Assembly: GCA_900763875.1 (NCBI GenBank)
Contig: CAAFLX010000033.1
Span: forward strand, 1 to 6,140
Direction of reading: 5' to 3'
DNA from: Clostridia bacterium
Lineage (GTDB): Bacteria > Bacillota > Clostridia > Christensenellales > CAG-917
DNA: 6,140 bases
Position numbers and translations under genes: made by a program. Position 1 is the stretch's first letter, and each line of letters starts with the position of its first letter. The notes below the pieces were generated by a model, which worked only from the letters and a program-made list of their open reading frames with translations, had not been told where the DNA came from and ran no database searches. Shown here piece by piece: positions 1 to 5,864 of the stretch.

Positions 1-21
1 AAGAATCAAATTTATAAATGC

Positions 22-33
22 GGAGCAACGAAT
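22..33 (+). promoter_or_regulatory. Ribosome binding site of the amidohydrolase gene
   Basis: GGAG at 22-25 lies 8 nt before the ATG at 34, which supports that start. An ATG at 18 is in another frame and precedes the Shine-Dalgarno, so it is not used. The promoter would lie left of the window. Confidence 0.75.
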
Positions 34-1320
34 ATGAAAAAATATGCAATCGTAAATGCAAATATCATCTCCGGCAACCTCGGCGACGGCGTGCAAAATG
101 GCAAGTTTATCGTGGTTGAGGACGGCAAAATCGCAAATATCACCGACGATAAAAGCGCAATCGCGGGGCTTAAAACCATAGATTTGCAAGGCAAGTATAT
201 CCTGCCCGGTCTTATTAATATGCACGTGCATCTCCCCGGCTCGGGTATGCCCAAAGACACCAAAAAGCAAAACAAGAAAACCGTGCGCTTTTTGATGAAT
301 CACGCCATCACCAAATATATCGTCTACCGTATGTGCGCAAACTACGCAAAAACCGACCTCATGTCGGGCGTGACAACAATCCGTACGGTTGGCGGACTTG
401 ACGACATCGACTCCAAAATCCGCGACAACGGCGCAAAAGGCAAGTTGAAAGCTCCAAGAGTCATCGCCTCGAATATGGCTGTATCCGTCGAGGGCGGTCA
501 TATGGCAGGCGTTTTGGCATACGAGGCAAAAGACCCAGAGGACGGCAAACGCTACGTGCGCGAGATTGCAAAAACCAATCCCGACCTCATCAAACTTATG
601 ATTACAGGTGGCGTGCTTGACGCAAAGAAAGAGGGCGAACCCGGCGTGCTGCGCATGTCCCCCGAAATTGTCAAGGCGTGCTGCGACGAGGCTCACAAGC
701 TCGGATTTAAGGTTGCGGTGCACGTTGAAAGTCCGCTGGGCGTGACGGTCGCGCTCGAAGGCGGCGTTGACACAATCGAACACGGCGCAAATATTGGCGA
801 ACACGAAATAGAGTTGTTCAAAAAGAACGGCTCTGCACACGTGCTTACAATCTCCCCCACCATACCCCTTTGCATGTTCGATTTGTCCGTTTCGGGCGGC
901 ACACCACTGCACAAAGCAAACGGGACAATCGTGTTTGAAGGCATGCTGGACTGCGCAAGAAAGTGCCTAGACAACAACATTCCCGTGGGACTTGGCACGG
1001 ACACCGCTTGCCCCTTTGTCACACACTACGATATGTGGAGAGAACTGCGCTACTTCCAAAAATACCTCGGCGTAAGCAACGAGTTTGCAATTCACACAGC
1101 AACCGCCGTCAATGCCCAAATTGCAGGCATATTTGATGAAACAGGCTCGATTGAAAAAGGCAAATCGGCAGACTTTATGGTGGTTGACGCAAACCCGCTC
1201 GATAACCTCGAAGCATTGCGCAATCCCAAAATGGTGGTGCTGCGCGGCAACGTGATAAAGAAGCCAAAACTCAAAAAATTCCAATACGTCGAAGACGAAT
1301 TGGACAGATATACAAAGTGA
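34..1320 (+). CDS. Metal-dependent amidohydrolase (imidazolonepropionase/prolidase-like)
   Basis: This is a complete 428-residue cytosolic enzyme of the amidohydrolase superfamily, with no signal peptide or membrane segment. The N-terminal beta-sandwich strand reads as in the family (ANIISG near residue 10, VVEDGKI at 27-33), followed by the barrel entry LPGLINMHVHL with metal ligands H64 and H66. The remaining expected dinuclear-site residues are all visible: K187 in IKLMITGG (the candidate carboxylated lysine), H230 in VAVHVES, H250 in DTIEHG and the catalytic D323 in GLGTDTA. An EGGHMAG segment near residue 155 is typical of the imidazolonepropionase-like/Xaa-Pro dipeptidase branch. The C-terminal GSIEKGKSADFMVVD closes the beta-sandwich, and the length of about 400-430 is normal for the family. 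Intact ligands suggest an active hydrolase of a C-N bond in a cyclic amide or a peptide-like substrate, but the substrate cannot be read from sequence. There is no his-operon or peptidase context. A terminator follows directly, so it is the last gene of its transcript. Confidence 0.9.
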   Translation: MKKYAIVNANIISGNLGDGVQNGKFIVVEDGKIANITDDKSAIAGLKTIDLQGKYILPGLINMHVHLPGSGMPKDTKKQNKKTVRFLMNHAITKYIVYRMCANYAKTDLMSGVTTIRTVGGLDDIDSKIRDNGAKGKLKAPRVIASNMAVSVEGGHMAGVLAYEAKDPEDGKRYVREIAKTNPDLIKLMITGGVLDAKKEGEPGVLRMSPEIVKACCDEAHKLGFKVAVHVESPLGVTVALEGGVDTIEHGANIGEHEIELFKKNGSAHVLTISPTIPLCMFDLSVSGGTPLHKANGTIVFEGMLDCARKCLDNNIPVGLGTDTACPFVTHYDMWRELRYFQKYLGVSNEFAIHTATAVNAQIAGIFDETGSIEKGKSADFMVVDANPLDNLEALRNPKMVVLRGNVIKKPKLKKFQYVEDELDRYTK

Positions 1321-1321
1321 C

Positions 1322-1352
1322 AAAAAACGGTGCAATTCGCACCGTTTTTTTT
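1322..1352 (+). terminator. Intrinsic terminator of the amidohydrolase gene
   Basis: A cggtgc/gcaccg stem (1328-1333 with 1339-1344) has a 5-nt loop. It is extended by an A6 tract (1322-1327) that pairs with the start of a T8 run (1345-1352). It begins 2 nt after the TGA. Because of the A tract it could also work on the opposite strand. Confidence 0.92.
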
Positions 1353-1396
1353 GAGTGTATAAATTCATGCGTTCGGGTTACGAACATGCCGTGTAC

Positions 1397-1417
1397 AAGA
1401 ACGCTCCGAATGAGTGT
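1397..1417 (+). repeat. Dispersed repeat A, copy 1
   Basis: A 21-bp motif with core acgctccgaa is repeated at 1719-1739 with 19 of 21 bases identical. The 5' flank (ccgtgtacaagaacgc, 1389-1404) also matches ccgtgtataagaacgc at 1972-1987, so this copy joins two repeat types. Confidence 0.7.
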
Positions 1418-1506
1418 GATTTCTTCCTCTATAATGGGTGGGTGGGGTGAACTCTTAAATTAGATGTGCCCCCCTCTTTCCCTATCGGGCTTTTCTCCCA
1501 CCACTC

Positions 1507-1524
1507 AGTTAGGGACAATTCTCT
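1507..1524 (+). repeat. Dispersed repeat C, copy 1
   Basis: agttagggacaattctct here is matched by agatagggacatttctct at 1570-1587 (16 of 18 identical). A CACTC lies a few bases upstream of each copy. The two copies bracket a C/G-rich segment (tccgtcgttcgcgggggaga). Confidence 0.65.
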
Positions 1525-1569
1525 ACAAGAATATCCGTCGTTCGCGGGGGAGACAGTCGGCACTCGCAT

Positions 1570-1587
1570 AGATAGGGACATTTCTCT
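1570..1587 (+). repeat. Dispersed repeat C, copy 2
   Basis: Second copy of the 18-bp motif found at 1507-1524, in the same orientation with two differences. Confidence 0.65.
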
Positions 1588-1672
1588 CATTATGCCACCG
1601 TCCTTTGTGCGCCAGCTACGCAACAACACGGCGCAGTCGGACGGTACAACCGTCAAGCTCGGCGCTCAAATT

Positions 1673-1691
1673 CTCGCCGCCTTGCGGCTCG
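1673..1691 (+). repeat. Dispersed repeat B, copy 1 (hairpin-forming)
   Basis: ctcgccgccttgcggctcg is present here and, without any mismatch, at 1928-1946. Its core gccgc-ctt-gcggc is a perfect 5-bp hairpin, so each copy is also a small stem-loop. Short GC-rich palindromes of this type recurring between genes are the usual form of REP-like or decayed non-autonomous elements. Confidence 0.75.
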
Positions 1692-1718
1692 CACTCCGAA
1701 TAAGCAAATTCCGTTAAT

Positions 1719-1739
1719 AAGTACGCTCCGAATAAGTGT
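1719..1739 (+). repeat. Dispersed repeat A, copy 2
   Basis: Matches 1397-1417 at 19 of 21 positions. A third, weaker relative (gcactccgaataag) sits just upstream at about 1691-1704. Confidence 0.65.
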
Positions 1740-1927
1740 TCGTTTATCCGCTTGCGCCACAGGCGCATACACCAAGCAAGCACTCGCACGGAATTGTGGT
1801 GTGAGTTTTTGTCCATCTCGTTTTGAGAGTGAAGAGTGGTTGCGCGGTTAGTGATTGCGAGAACAAGCGAGGCTCTCGGCAATGCGCACCTGCGTGTTGC
1901 CGTTGCCTAGGCGTAGTTTGAGCAATG

Positions 1928-1946
1928 CTCGCCGCCTTGCGGCTCG
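1928..1946 (+). repeat. Dispersed repeat B, copy 2 (hairpin-forming)
   Basis: Exact second copy of the 19-bp motif at 1673-1691, in the same orientation and 255 bp away. Confidence 0.75.
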
Positions 1947-1982
1947 TGTTCCGTCTTTGAAGTTGCAGATACCGTGTATAAG

Positions 1983-2045
1983 AACGCCCCTTGAGTGGCA
2001 ACCCTAATTTACTTTGCGTAAATGAGTTGACAATCAAGGGGCGTT
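1983..2045. repeat. 63-bp inverted repeat beyond the lipoprotein stop codon
   Basis: Arms at 1983-2002 and 2026-2045 are complementary at 18 of 20 positions, with a perfect outer 12 bp (aacgccccttga/tcaaggggcgtt). Inside, atttac (2007-2012) pairs with gtaaat (2018-2023) around a 5-nt loop, so almost the whole element can fold as one long rod. It starts 27 nt after the stop of the leftward lipoprotein gene and could block or end that transcript or protect its 3' end. No U tract follows on that strand (the next bases are cttatac), so it is not a standard intrinsic terminator. It may equally be a small palindromic element. Confidence 0.75.
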
Positions 2046-2072
2046 GACAATGCTATTCGCTCAATAGTGCGC

Positions 2073-4460
2073 TCAGGTCAAGTTTTTGTAAAGTTGAGCA
2101 ATCACCTTATCAAAATACTCAATTCCTTCTTTCTTTTCTGCTGCCATGGTGTTGACTTCAAAGTTGTAGAGGTCGTTCTTCTTTGCGTCGAGAATGGTGT
2201 CATTGATGACGTTGCGAAGAGTCTTGACATCCTTTTCATCCTTGGCAAAGGTCATGATGTAGTCCGTGGGAAGAATGCCGTCTTTGAGGGTTTGAGTCGA
2301 ACCGGTTTTGACGTTGTTTGCGTCATAGACGGTGTAGGAGTTGAGGAGCACGAACACGCCTGCATACGCTTTGTCGTTTGCGGTGGCTTTCTCTGCGCCG
2401 TTGACGAGGCTGTCTGCAACGACAAACACTTTGTTGTTGCCTGCAAACTCACCCTTTGCGTTGAGAGTGGCTTTGAACATATCGTCCGTGACCGTTCCGT
2501 TGGCAAAAGAGCCTGTGCTTGCCTTGACAAGCTCGCGAGCATAAGTTGTGAAGTCTGCAAGGAAGTTGCTGTCTTTGCCCTCTGGGGATACGAGGTAGCC
2601 GAGTCCGTTGTTGTTGGAGTCTTTGCTTGTTGCACCGGAATCATCGCTGACGATGTACGCCCACTTTGTTGCCACTTCGCGCAACCAGTATACACCCTGT
2701 TCCTTGGTGAGGTCGCCTGCCGCAACTGCGTCTTTAACTTGGTTCAAACTGTTGTGAATTTGATGAATCAAACCGACTTGACCGTCCTTGTCGAATACGG
2801 GGACTTTGTTCATCAAGTACGCCATTGCGGGGTGCTCGGTTGCGTTAAACTTGATTTCATACTTGCCTGTTTCCGCATTTTTTTCAAATGACAGAATTTT
2901 GTTGTAGTTGTTGCCGCCCTCTGCTTGGAACTTGTCGTCCGCAGTTTTACCGACGTTGTTGTAGGGGTTGTTGGGGTCGGTCATCGGATCGCGAAGTTCG
3001 ATCTTTTTGCCGTCCTTGTCCTCGACCACCGCGTCCGCGCTATACTTGGGGTTGGACACGTTTGCGGTCATCTCGGCGATGCGACGATTGCGCTCGAGCA
3101 AGATTGCGTCCACGTTGTCGGGGTTGTTGGTTGCCATCTCGTTGAGATATTTCATATCCTCGTCACCGAGTTTGAAGAGGATGTTGATGACAAAGCCGTA
3201 GCCTTGGCTGTCTTGAGGATGATAGTAAGTTTTGTTGAGAGTGCTTGTCAGAGCGGAAGAATAGGAAGAATCGCTGCCTGCAAAAGTTTCCTTATTCTTT
3301 GCGATTTGAGCATTGTACTCAGCCTCGATTTCCGCATCGGAGACGGTGAGGTCCTTGGTCAACATACGTTTGTATCTTGCAACAAGCAAAGATTGATGTT
3401 GAGCGTTGAGATAGTAGTCATAGCACTCCTCCACACTGTTTTTGTAGAGGTTGTTTTTGAGGTTGGTTGACATCTCGGCAAGCCCCTCGTTGATGTACTC
3501 TTTGAGAGTTGCCACAAGCGTTTTGCCGCTTTCAACGATGATATTGTCAACAAAATCGGCCTCAAGGAACTTGGTTGTGAAAAGGCTGTCCGCGTTGGTG
3601 TCGTCAAGAAGTTTTGCTTTATACTCTTCAGAGAAGAATCTATCCGCAAGCGTCACACCCTCGTTCTTGTCGGGATCGAAGTCGTCTGCTTCCTCAACGG
3701 TGGGGATTTCCGGGCGCGGAGCAACGTACTTTTCCCACTTTGCATAGAGCGTCGTGGTTTGAGAGATTTTGGTGTTTGCAAAATCGAACTCTTCACCCGT
3801 GCAGTTTTTGTCCACGTACCAGCCATAGAAAGTGTAGCCGGATTTGGTGGGATCGTCGGGCTTTTTGGCAACGGTGTCTTTTTGCACCTTTTGCTTTTCG
3901 ACGCTAGAACCGCCGTTGGACTCGAATCTGACGTACACGGGGTTGGTTACCTCAGTGTTTTCGTCCTTCTTGCCTGTGGACGTAGACGCGTTGGCGTTGT
4001 CCTCGGTAACAAGACTCTTGACAGTCGAAACGAGAGAGTCGAGCAAACTCTTGTTTGTGTCCTCGATCGCCTTGTTTTTCTCGCTCAAAGAGAGCAAGTC
4101 CTCAATGGAATCGGGCAAAGAATTCATTCCCGACATCTTGGCAACTTTCTCTTTTGCAAACATCACAAGCAATTTCTGTTGCGCAAGGGATTGGGCAAAA
4201 TAGTTGGCGGCAGCCTCATAGCTCATGCCAAACTGTTTTACATAATAGTAGGCATAGCTGTTGAAGCTGGACGCAAGCTCAAACTTGTAAACGTTTTCCG
4301 TTTGCGTTCCCATCTCACCATCATAGGTGACGGAAGCGACGACTTGTTGTGCGTCGCGCTTGTCATTCTTCTTGAAAATTTCGTCGCAGCCAACAAACAA
4401 TGTCAAGCTCATGGCGAGCAGCAATACGATGGCTGTTGAGACAATCAATTTCTTTTTCAT
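2073..4460 (-). CDS. PrsA/SurA-like lipoprotein with an InlB-type repeat insertion
   Basis: This 795-residue exported lipoprotein is probably an extracytoplasmic folding factor. The start ATG at 4460 is chosen because GGAG lies 6 nt upstream. The in-frame ATG at 4472 overlaps that site and would add only four residues. Residues 1-25 are a lipoprotein signal (KKK, hydrophobic core, LTLFVGC with Cys25; Phe at -3 is slightly off consensus). Residues 38-110 look like a SurA_N-type helical region. Residues about 175-245 form an InlB/Flg_new (Listeria-Bacteroides) beta repeat (FESNGG, GYTFYGWYVDKNCTG, TTTLYAKWEK), flanked by a Ser/Thr/Asn-rich linker and an acidic proline linker. LTVSDAEIEAEYNAQ near 371 matches the motif that usually precedes a parvulin domain. 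INILFKL (425-431) and SNNNGLGYLV (615-624) resemble the HILVK and NGGDLGY blocks of parvulins, but lie about 190 residues apart instead of roughly 50. Isomerase activity is therefore uncertain. Foldase-like architecture is inferred; the lipoprotein and repeat are seen directly. Confidence 0.78.
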   Translation of the reverse strand: MKKKLIVSTAIVLLLAMSLTLFVGCDEIFKKNDKRDAQQVVASVTYDGEMGTQTENVYKFELASSFNSYAYYYVKQFGMSYEAAANYFAQSLAQQKLLVMFAKEKVAKMSGMNSLPDSIEDLLSLSEKNKAIEDTNKSLLDSLVSTVKSLVTEDNANASTSTGKKDENTEVTNPVYVRFESNGGSSVEKQKVQKDTVAKKPDDPTKSGYTFYGWYVDKNCTGEEFDFANTKISQTTTLYAKWEKYVAPRPEIPTVEEADDFDPDKNEGVTLADRFFSEEYKAKLLDDTNADSLFTTKFLEADFVDNIIVESGKTLVATLKEYINEGLAEMSTNLKNNLYKNSVEECYDYYLNAQHQSLLVARYKRMLTKDLTVSDAEIEAEYNAQIAKNKETFAGSDSSYSSALTSTLNKTYYHPQDSQGYGFVINILFKLGDEDMKYLNEMATNNPDNVDAILLERNRRIAEMTANVSNPKYSADAVVEDKDGKKIELRDPMTDPNNPYNNVGKTADDKFQAEGGNNYNKILSFEKNAETGKYEIKFNATEHPAMAYLMNKVPVFDKDGQVGLIHQIHNSLNQVKDAVAAGDLTKEQGVYWLREVATKWAYIVSDDSGATSKDSNNNGLGYLVSPEGKDSNFLADFTTYARELVKASTGSFANGTVTDDMFKATLNAKGEFAGNNKVFVVADSLVNGAEKATANDKAYAGVFVLLNSYTVYDANNVKTGSTQTLKDGILPTDYIMTFAKDEKDVKTLRNVINDTILDAKKNDLYNFEVNTMAAEKKEGIEYFDKVIAQLYKNLT

Positions 4461-4472
4461 ATCAAACTCCAT
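4461..4472 (-). promoter_or_regulatory. Ribosome binding site deciding the lipoprotein start
   Basis: On the minus strand the sequence reads ATGGAGTTTGATATG. The GGAG sits 6 nt before the second ATG (4460), the expected Shine-Dalgarno distance. The first ATG (4472) has no such site in front of it. Confidence 0.75.
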
Positions 4473-4480
4473 TAATGAGC

Positions 4481-4503
4481 GTTATAACAATAGTATAACT
4501 ATT
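4481..4503. promoter_or_regulatory. Two palindromes at the lipoprotein promoter
   Basis: gttataac (4481-4488) is a perfect 8-bp palindrome. aatagt-ata-actatt (4489-4503) is an adjacent inverted repeat with 6-bp arms that runs into the -10 box. The position between promoter and ribosome site would suit an operator, but AT-rich DNA yields such palindromes by chance and no regulator is encoded nearby. Confidence 0.35.
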
Positions 4504-4529
4504 ATACACGCCCAAATACCTGCGCGCAA
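4501..4529 (-). promoter_or_regulatory. Predicted promoter of the lipoprotein gene
   Basis: On the minus strand a perfect TATAAT (4501-4506) lies 17 bp downstream of TTGCGC (4524-4529), a weak -35 hexamer. Transcription would start near 4494, leaving a leader of about 34 nt. Confidence 0.6.
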
Positions 4530-4798
4530 GCGTTTTTATCGTATAAAACAAACAATTAAAATACTTTTTCCAACCTAACATATCCTCCCCTCGCCGTCGC
4601 ATTTTGAGCAAAATGCGCGATTCCAAATGGATAGAAGTCGGTTTTTGAGCCGAATTTCAAAATCTCACTCAAAAATAGATTGTCGGTTTTTTCGTCCGCG
4701 CTTTGCGTTTACACAACGTATCCGATTCCCCCAAAACCGTCTTTTTCGCACTTTTTTTAATTGTTTGGCAGTTTCATAATTTATTTTTTGCAATCTGC
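4530..4798. other. Intergenic region with two stem-loops, no gene
   Basis: This stretch separates the divergent lipoprotein and tRNA promoters. I see no gene in it. It holds a perfect 8-bp hairpin (cgcatttt-gagc-aaaatgcg, 4598-4617) with no U tract on either side, and an inverted repeat tttttgag/ctcaaaaa (4642-4649 with 4668-4675). The hexamer gtcggttttt occurs twice, around 4638 and 4683. The rest is T-rich in the plus strand. Confidence 0.55.
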
Positions 4799-4827
4799 TT
4801 GACATTTTTTTCGATTTATCATATCAT
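4799..4827 (+). promoter_or_regulatory. Promoter of the tRNA operon
   Basis: A consensus -35 TTGACA (4799-4804), a 17-bp spacer and TATCAT (4822-4827, one base from TATAAT) predict a start near 4834, about 11 nt before the first tRNA. This is the near-consensus strength expected of a stable-RNA promoter. Confidence 0.85.
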
Positions 4828-4844
4828 AAGCAAGCATTGAATAT

Positions 4845-4920
<76 letters not shown>

Positions 4921-5038
4921 TATGCGAGATCGAATCGACGTGAGCGAAGTTACGACGTTGCCCACAATGCGATTCGGACTTGCAACCCTCGTTGTGCGGA
5001 GTGCCAAAGCACTCCCCGCAACACAACACAAAAAGTAT
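4921..5038 (+). other. Structured 118-bp spacer between fMet and Met tRNAs
   Basis: The other spacers in this operon are 3 and 25 nt, so this one is conspicuous. It contains cgaatcg (4931-4937) with its exact complement cgattcg (4970-4976), and a second hairpin ggagtgc-caaa-gcactcc (4998-5015) extended imperfectly by gttgtgc and gcaacacaac. I do not recognise a tRNA or other RNA family in it. It is presumably removed during processing. Confidence 0.5.
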
Positions 5039-5115
5039 GGCGGCGTAGCTTAGTTGGTTATAGCGGCCGGTTCATACCCGGCAGGTCATTGGTTCGAATC
5101 CGATCGCCGCTACCA
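5039..5115 (+). tRNA. Elongator tRNA-Met (CAT)
   Basis: A 77-nt cloverleaf with acceptor GGCGGCG/CGCCGCT, anticodon CAT at 5073-5075 in loop TTCATAC, T stem attgg/ccgat and CCA at 5113-5115. Paired first base and absence of the three G-C initiator stack mark it as an elongator. The acceptor sequence matches the usual Met form in Bacillota rather than tRNA-Ile2 with lysidine. D-stem position 13-22 is U-U, a common variation. Confidence 0.93.
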
Positions 5116-5118
5116 TAC

Positions 5119-5195
5119 GGAAGCTTAGCTCAGTTGGTTAGAGCATCTGCCTTACAAGCAGGGGGTCACAGGTTCGAGTCCTGTAGCTTCCACCA
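5119..5195 (+). tRNA. tRNA-Val (TAC)
   Basis: A 77-nt cloverleaf starting 3 nt after the Met tRNA. Acceptor GGAAGCT/AGCTTCC, D stem GCTC/GAGC, anticodon loop CTTACAA with TAC at 5153-5155, T stem acagg/cctgt, encoded CCA at 5193-5195. All stems pair, with one U-G at the top of the anticodon stem. Confidence 0.95.
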
Positions 5196-5220
5196 TCTGA
5201 ACTTAAAATAAATTGAATAC

Positions 5221-5296
5221 GGCCCTATGGTCAAGTGGTCTAAGACATCGCCCTTTCACGGCGGTAACCCGAGTTCGAACCTCGGTAGGGTCACCA
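5221..5296 (+). tRNA. tRNA-Glu (TTC)
   Basis: A 76-nt cloverleaf with acceptor GGCCCTA/TAGGGTC (one G-U), anticodon loop CTTTCAC with TTC at 5255-5257, T stem ccgag/ctcgg, encoded CCA at 5294-5296. It is the last tRNA of the operon and is followed immediately by a terminator. Confidence 0.95.
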
Positions 5297-5300
5297 AGTC

Positions 5301-5337
5301 AAAAAAAATACGAACTTTGTTGTTCGTGTTTTTTTTT
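5301..5337 (+). terminator. Terminator of the tRNA operon
   Basis: An acgaac/gttcgt stem (5310-5315 with 5322-5327) is flanked by A8 (5301-5308) and followed by T9 (5329-5337). The symmetrical A and T tracts lengthen the stem and could make it work in both directions. Confidence 0.9.
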
Positions 5338-5550
5338 ACGCCCTATTGCGGTTAGATATTCCAATACTTGATTTTTGGGATACAAAAATGTGTCATAGCA
5401 TTTTCTACACACCTCGACATCACTAAGAAAGACTACTATATCTCATTCACCCCTCATTTTTGCACACTATTACACGCGATTTGCCGGCACACGCCACTCC
5501 ATCGCGCAATCGACATACACACCTCTTGCAAAAATGCATTGCAAAACTTG
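5338..5550. other. Intergenic region, nothing recognised
   Basis: About 210 bp between the tRNA operon terminator and the next promoter. It is open in one forward frame that continues into the repeats and the tRNA-Ser, which argues against coding. I see no hairpin, repeat or RNA family of note apart from two close tgca-containing blocks (cttgcaaaaatgcattgcaa) near 5524-5543. Confidence 0.45.
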
Positions 5551-5579
5551 TTGCAAAATTATTTTTTATATACTATAAT
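5551..5579 (+). promoter_or_regulatory. Promoter upstream of the tandem repeats and tRNA-Ser
   Basis: TTGCAA (5551-5556, four of six consensus bases), a 17-bp AT-rich spacer and a perfect TATAAT (5574-5579). The predicted start near 5586 is about 15 nt before the first 85-bp repeat, so both repeats should be part of the tRNA-Ser precursor. No better promoter is visible closer to the tRNA. Confidence 0.8.
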
Positions 5580-5600
5580 AAACCACGCTGAACGATATAT

Positions 5601-5685
5601 TGAAGTGTATCGAAGTGGTCATGGCATTACGCACAGCGTGCCATTATGCCCACCTCGCAACATACAAACGTCATCATCAATATAT
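5601..5685 (+). repeat. 85-bp tandem repeat, unit 1, with tRNA-Ser 5' fragment
   Basis: The unit matches the next one at 83 of 85 positions (T/G at the first base; C5649 versus T5734). Its first 22 bases copy the 5' end of the downstream tRNA-Ser except for the first base: acceptor strand, positions 8-9, 5' D stem and most of the D loop. The remaining 63 bp are unrelated to tRNA. They hold a hairpin, atggca-tta-cgc-aca-gcg-tgccat (5621-5644), flanked by gaagtgg and ccacctc, which can extend the stem with one mismatch. The atatat before the unit is also shared with the later boundaries. Confidence 0.9.
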
Positions 5686-5770
5686 GGAAGTGTATCGAAG
5701 TGGTCATGGCATTACGCACAGCGTGCCATTATGTCCACCTCGCAACATACAAACGTCATCATCAATATAT
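5686..5770 (+). repeat. 85-bp tandem repeat, unit 2, with tRNA-Ser 5' fragment
   Basis: Directly abuts unit 1 and the tRNA gene. Its first 22 bases are identical to the first 22 of the tRNA-Ser (5771-5792). After that the two diverge completely. It carries the same hairpin as unit 1 (5706-5729). There is no 3' acceptor strand, T arm or anticodon in the unit, so it is not a tRNA gene or a simple tRNA pseudogene of full length. Confidence 0.9.
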
Positions 5771-5861
5771 GGAAGTGTATCGAAGTGGTCATAACGGCCC
5801 GCACTCGAAATGCGGTAACGGGGTAACTCGTTCGTGGGTTCGAATCCCACCGCTTCCGCCA
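5771..5861 (+). tRNA. tRNA-Ser (CGA)
   Basis: A 91-nt class II tRNA that decodes UCG. Acceptor GGAAGTG/CGCTTCC (one U-G), a short D stem TCG/CGG, anticodon stem CCGCA/TGCGG with CGA at 5806-5808, a long variable arm AACGGG-GTAA-CTCGTT (5817-5832), T stem GTGGG/CCCAC, discriminator G and encoded CCA. All stems are intact, so it should be functional despite the duplicated 5' segments in front of it. Confidence 0.95.
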
Positions 5862-5864
5862 ATC

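Larger units (their letters stand above)
1353..2072. other. Repeat-rich intergenic region without a gene
   Basis: About 720 bp separate two convergent genes. No reading frame here has a convincing start, ribosome site or recognisable protein. The open frames run through short repeats and hairpins and look accidental. The region contains at least four kinds of duplicated short motif (listed separately), a small gttcg/cgaac hairpin at 1371-1385, G-rich and C-rich runs around 1437-1476, and a 63-bp inverted repeat at its right end. The stretch at about 1470-1590 (C-rich run, ccctatcggg, then two 'agggaca..ttctct' blocks) resembles abundant non-coding intergenic repeats that I recall from gut Clostridia. 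That resemblance is from memory and untested. Confidence 0.6.

Noticed and set aside
1434..1450. G-quadruplex in the G-rich run
   Set aside because: Only three runs of three or more G are present in close spacing; a fourth is missing.
1429..1882. Possible small proteins in the repeat-rich intergenic region (both strands)
   Set aside because: The frames overlap one another on opposite strands, pass through hairpin repeats, have no ribosome sites and show no domain. Treated as non-coding.
2027..2055. Promoter starting at TTGACA
   Set aside because: The -35 is good but no acceptable -10 lies 16-18 bp downstream, and the hexamer is part of the inverted repeat arm.
2067..4439. Long plus-strand open frames opposite the lipoprotein gene
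   Set aside because: Antisense shadows of a gene with clear signal peptide, ribosome site and promoter. The cysteine- and valine-rich products are typical of antisense translation.
5039..5115. tRNA-Ile2 with lysidine-modified CAT anticodon
   Set aside because: The acceptor stem GGCGGCG and anticodon-stem sequence fit elongator Met of Bacillota; Ile2 usually begins GGACC or similar.
5601..5792. CRISPR-like array
   Set aside because: The repeated unit is the whole 85 bp including what would be the spacer, with only two full units and no cas gene. It is tandem duplication with a tRNA fragment, not CRISPR.
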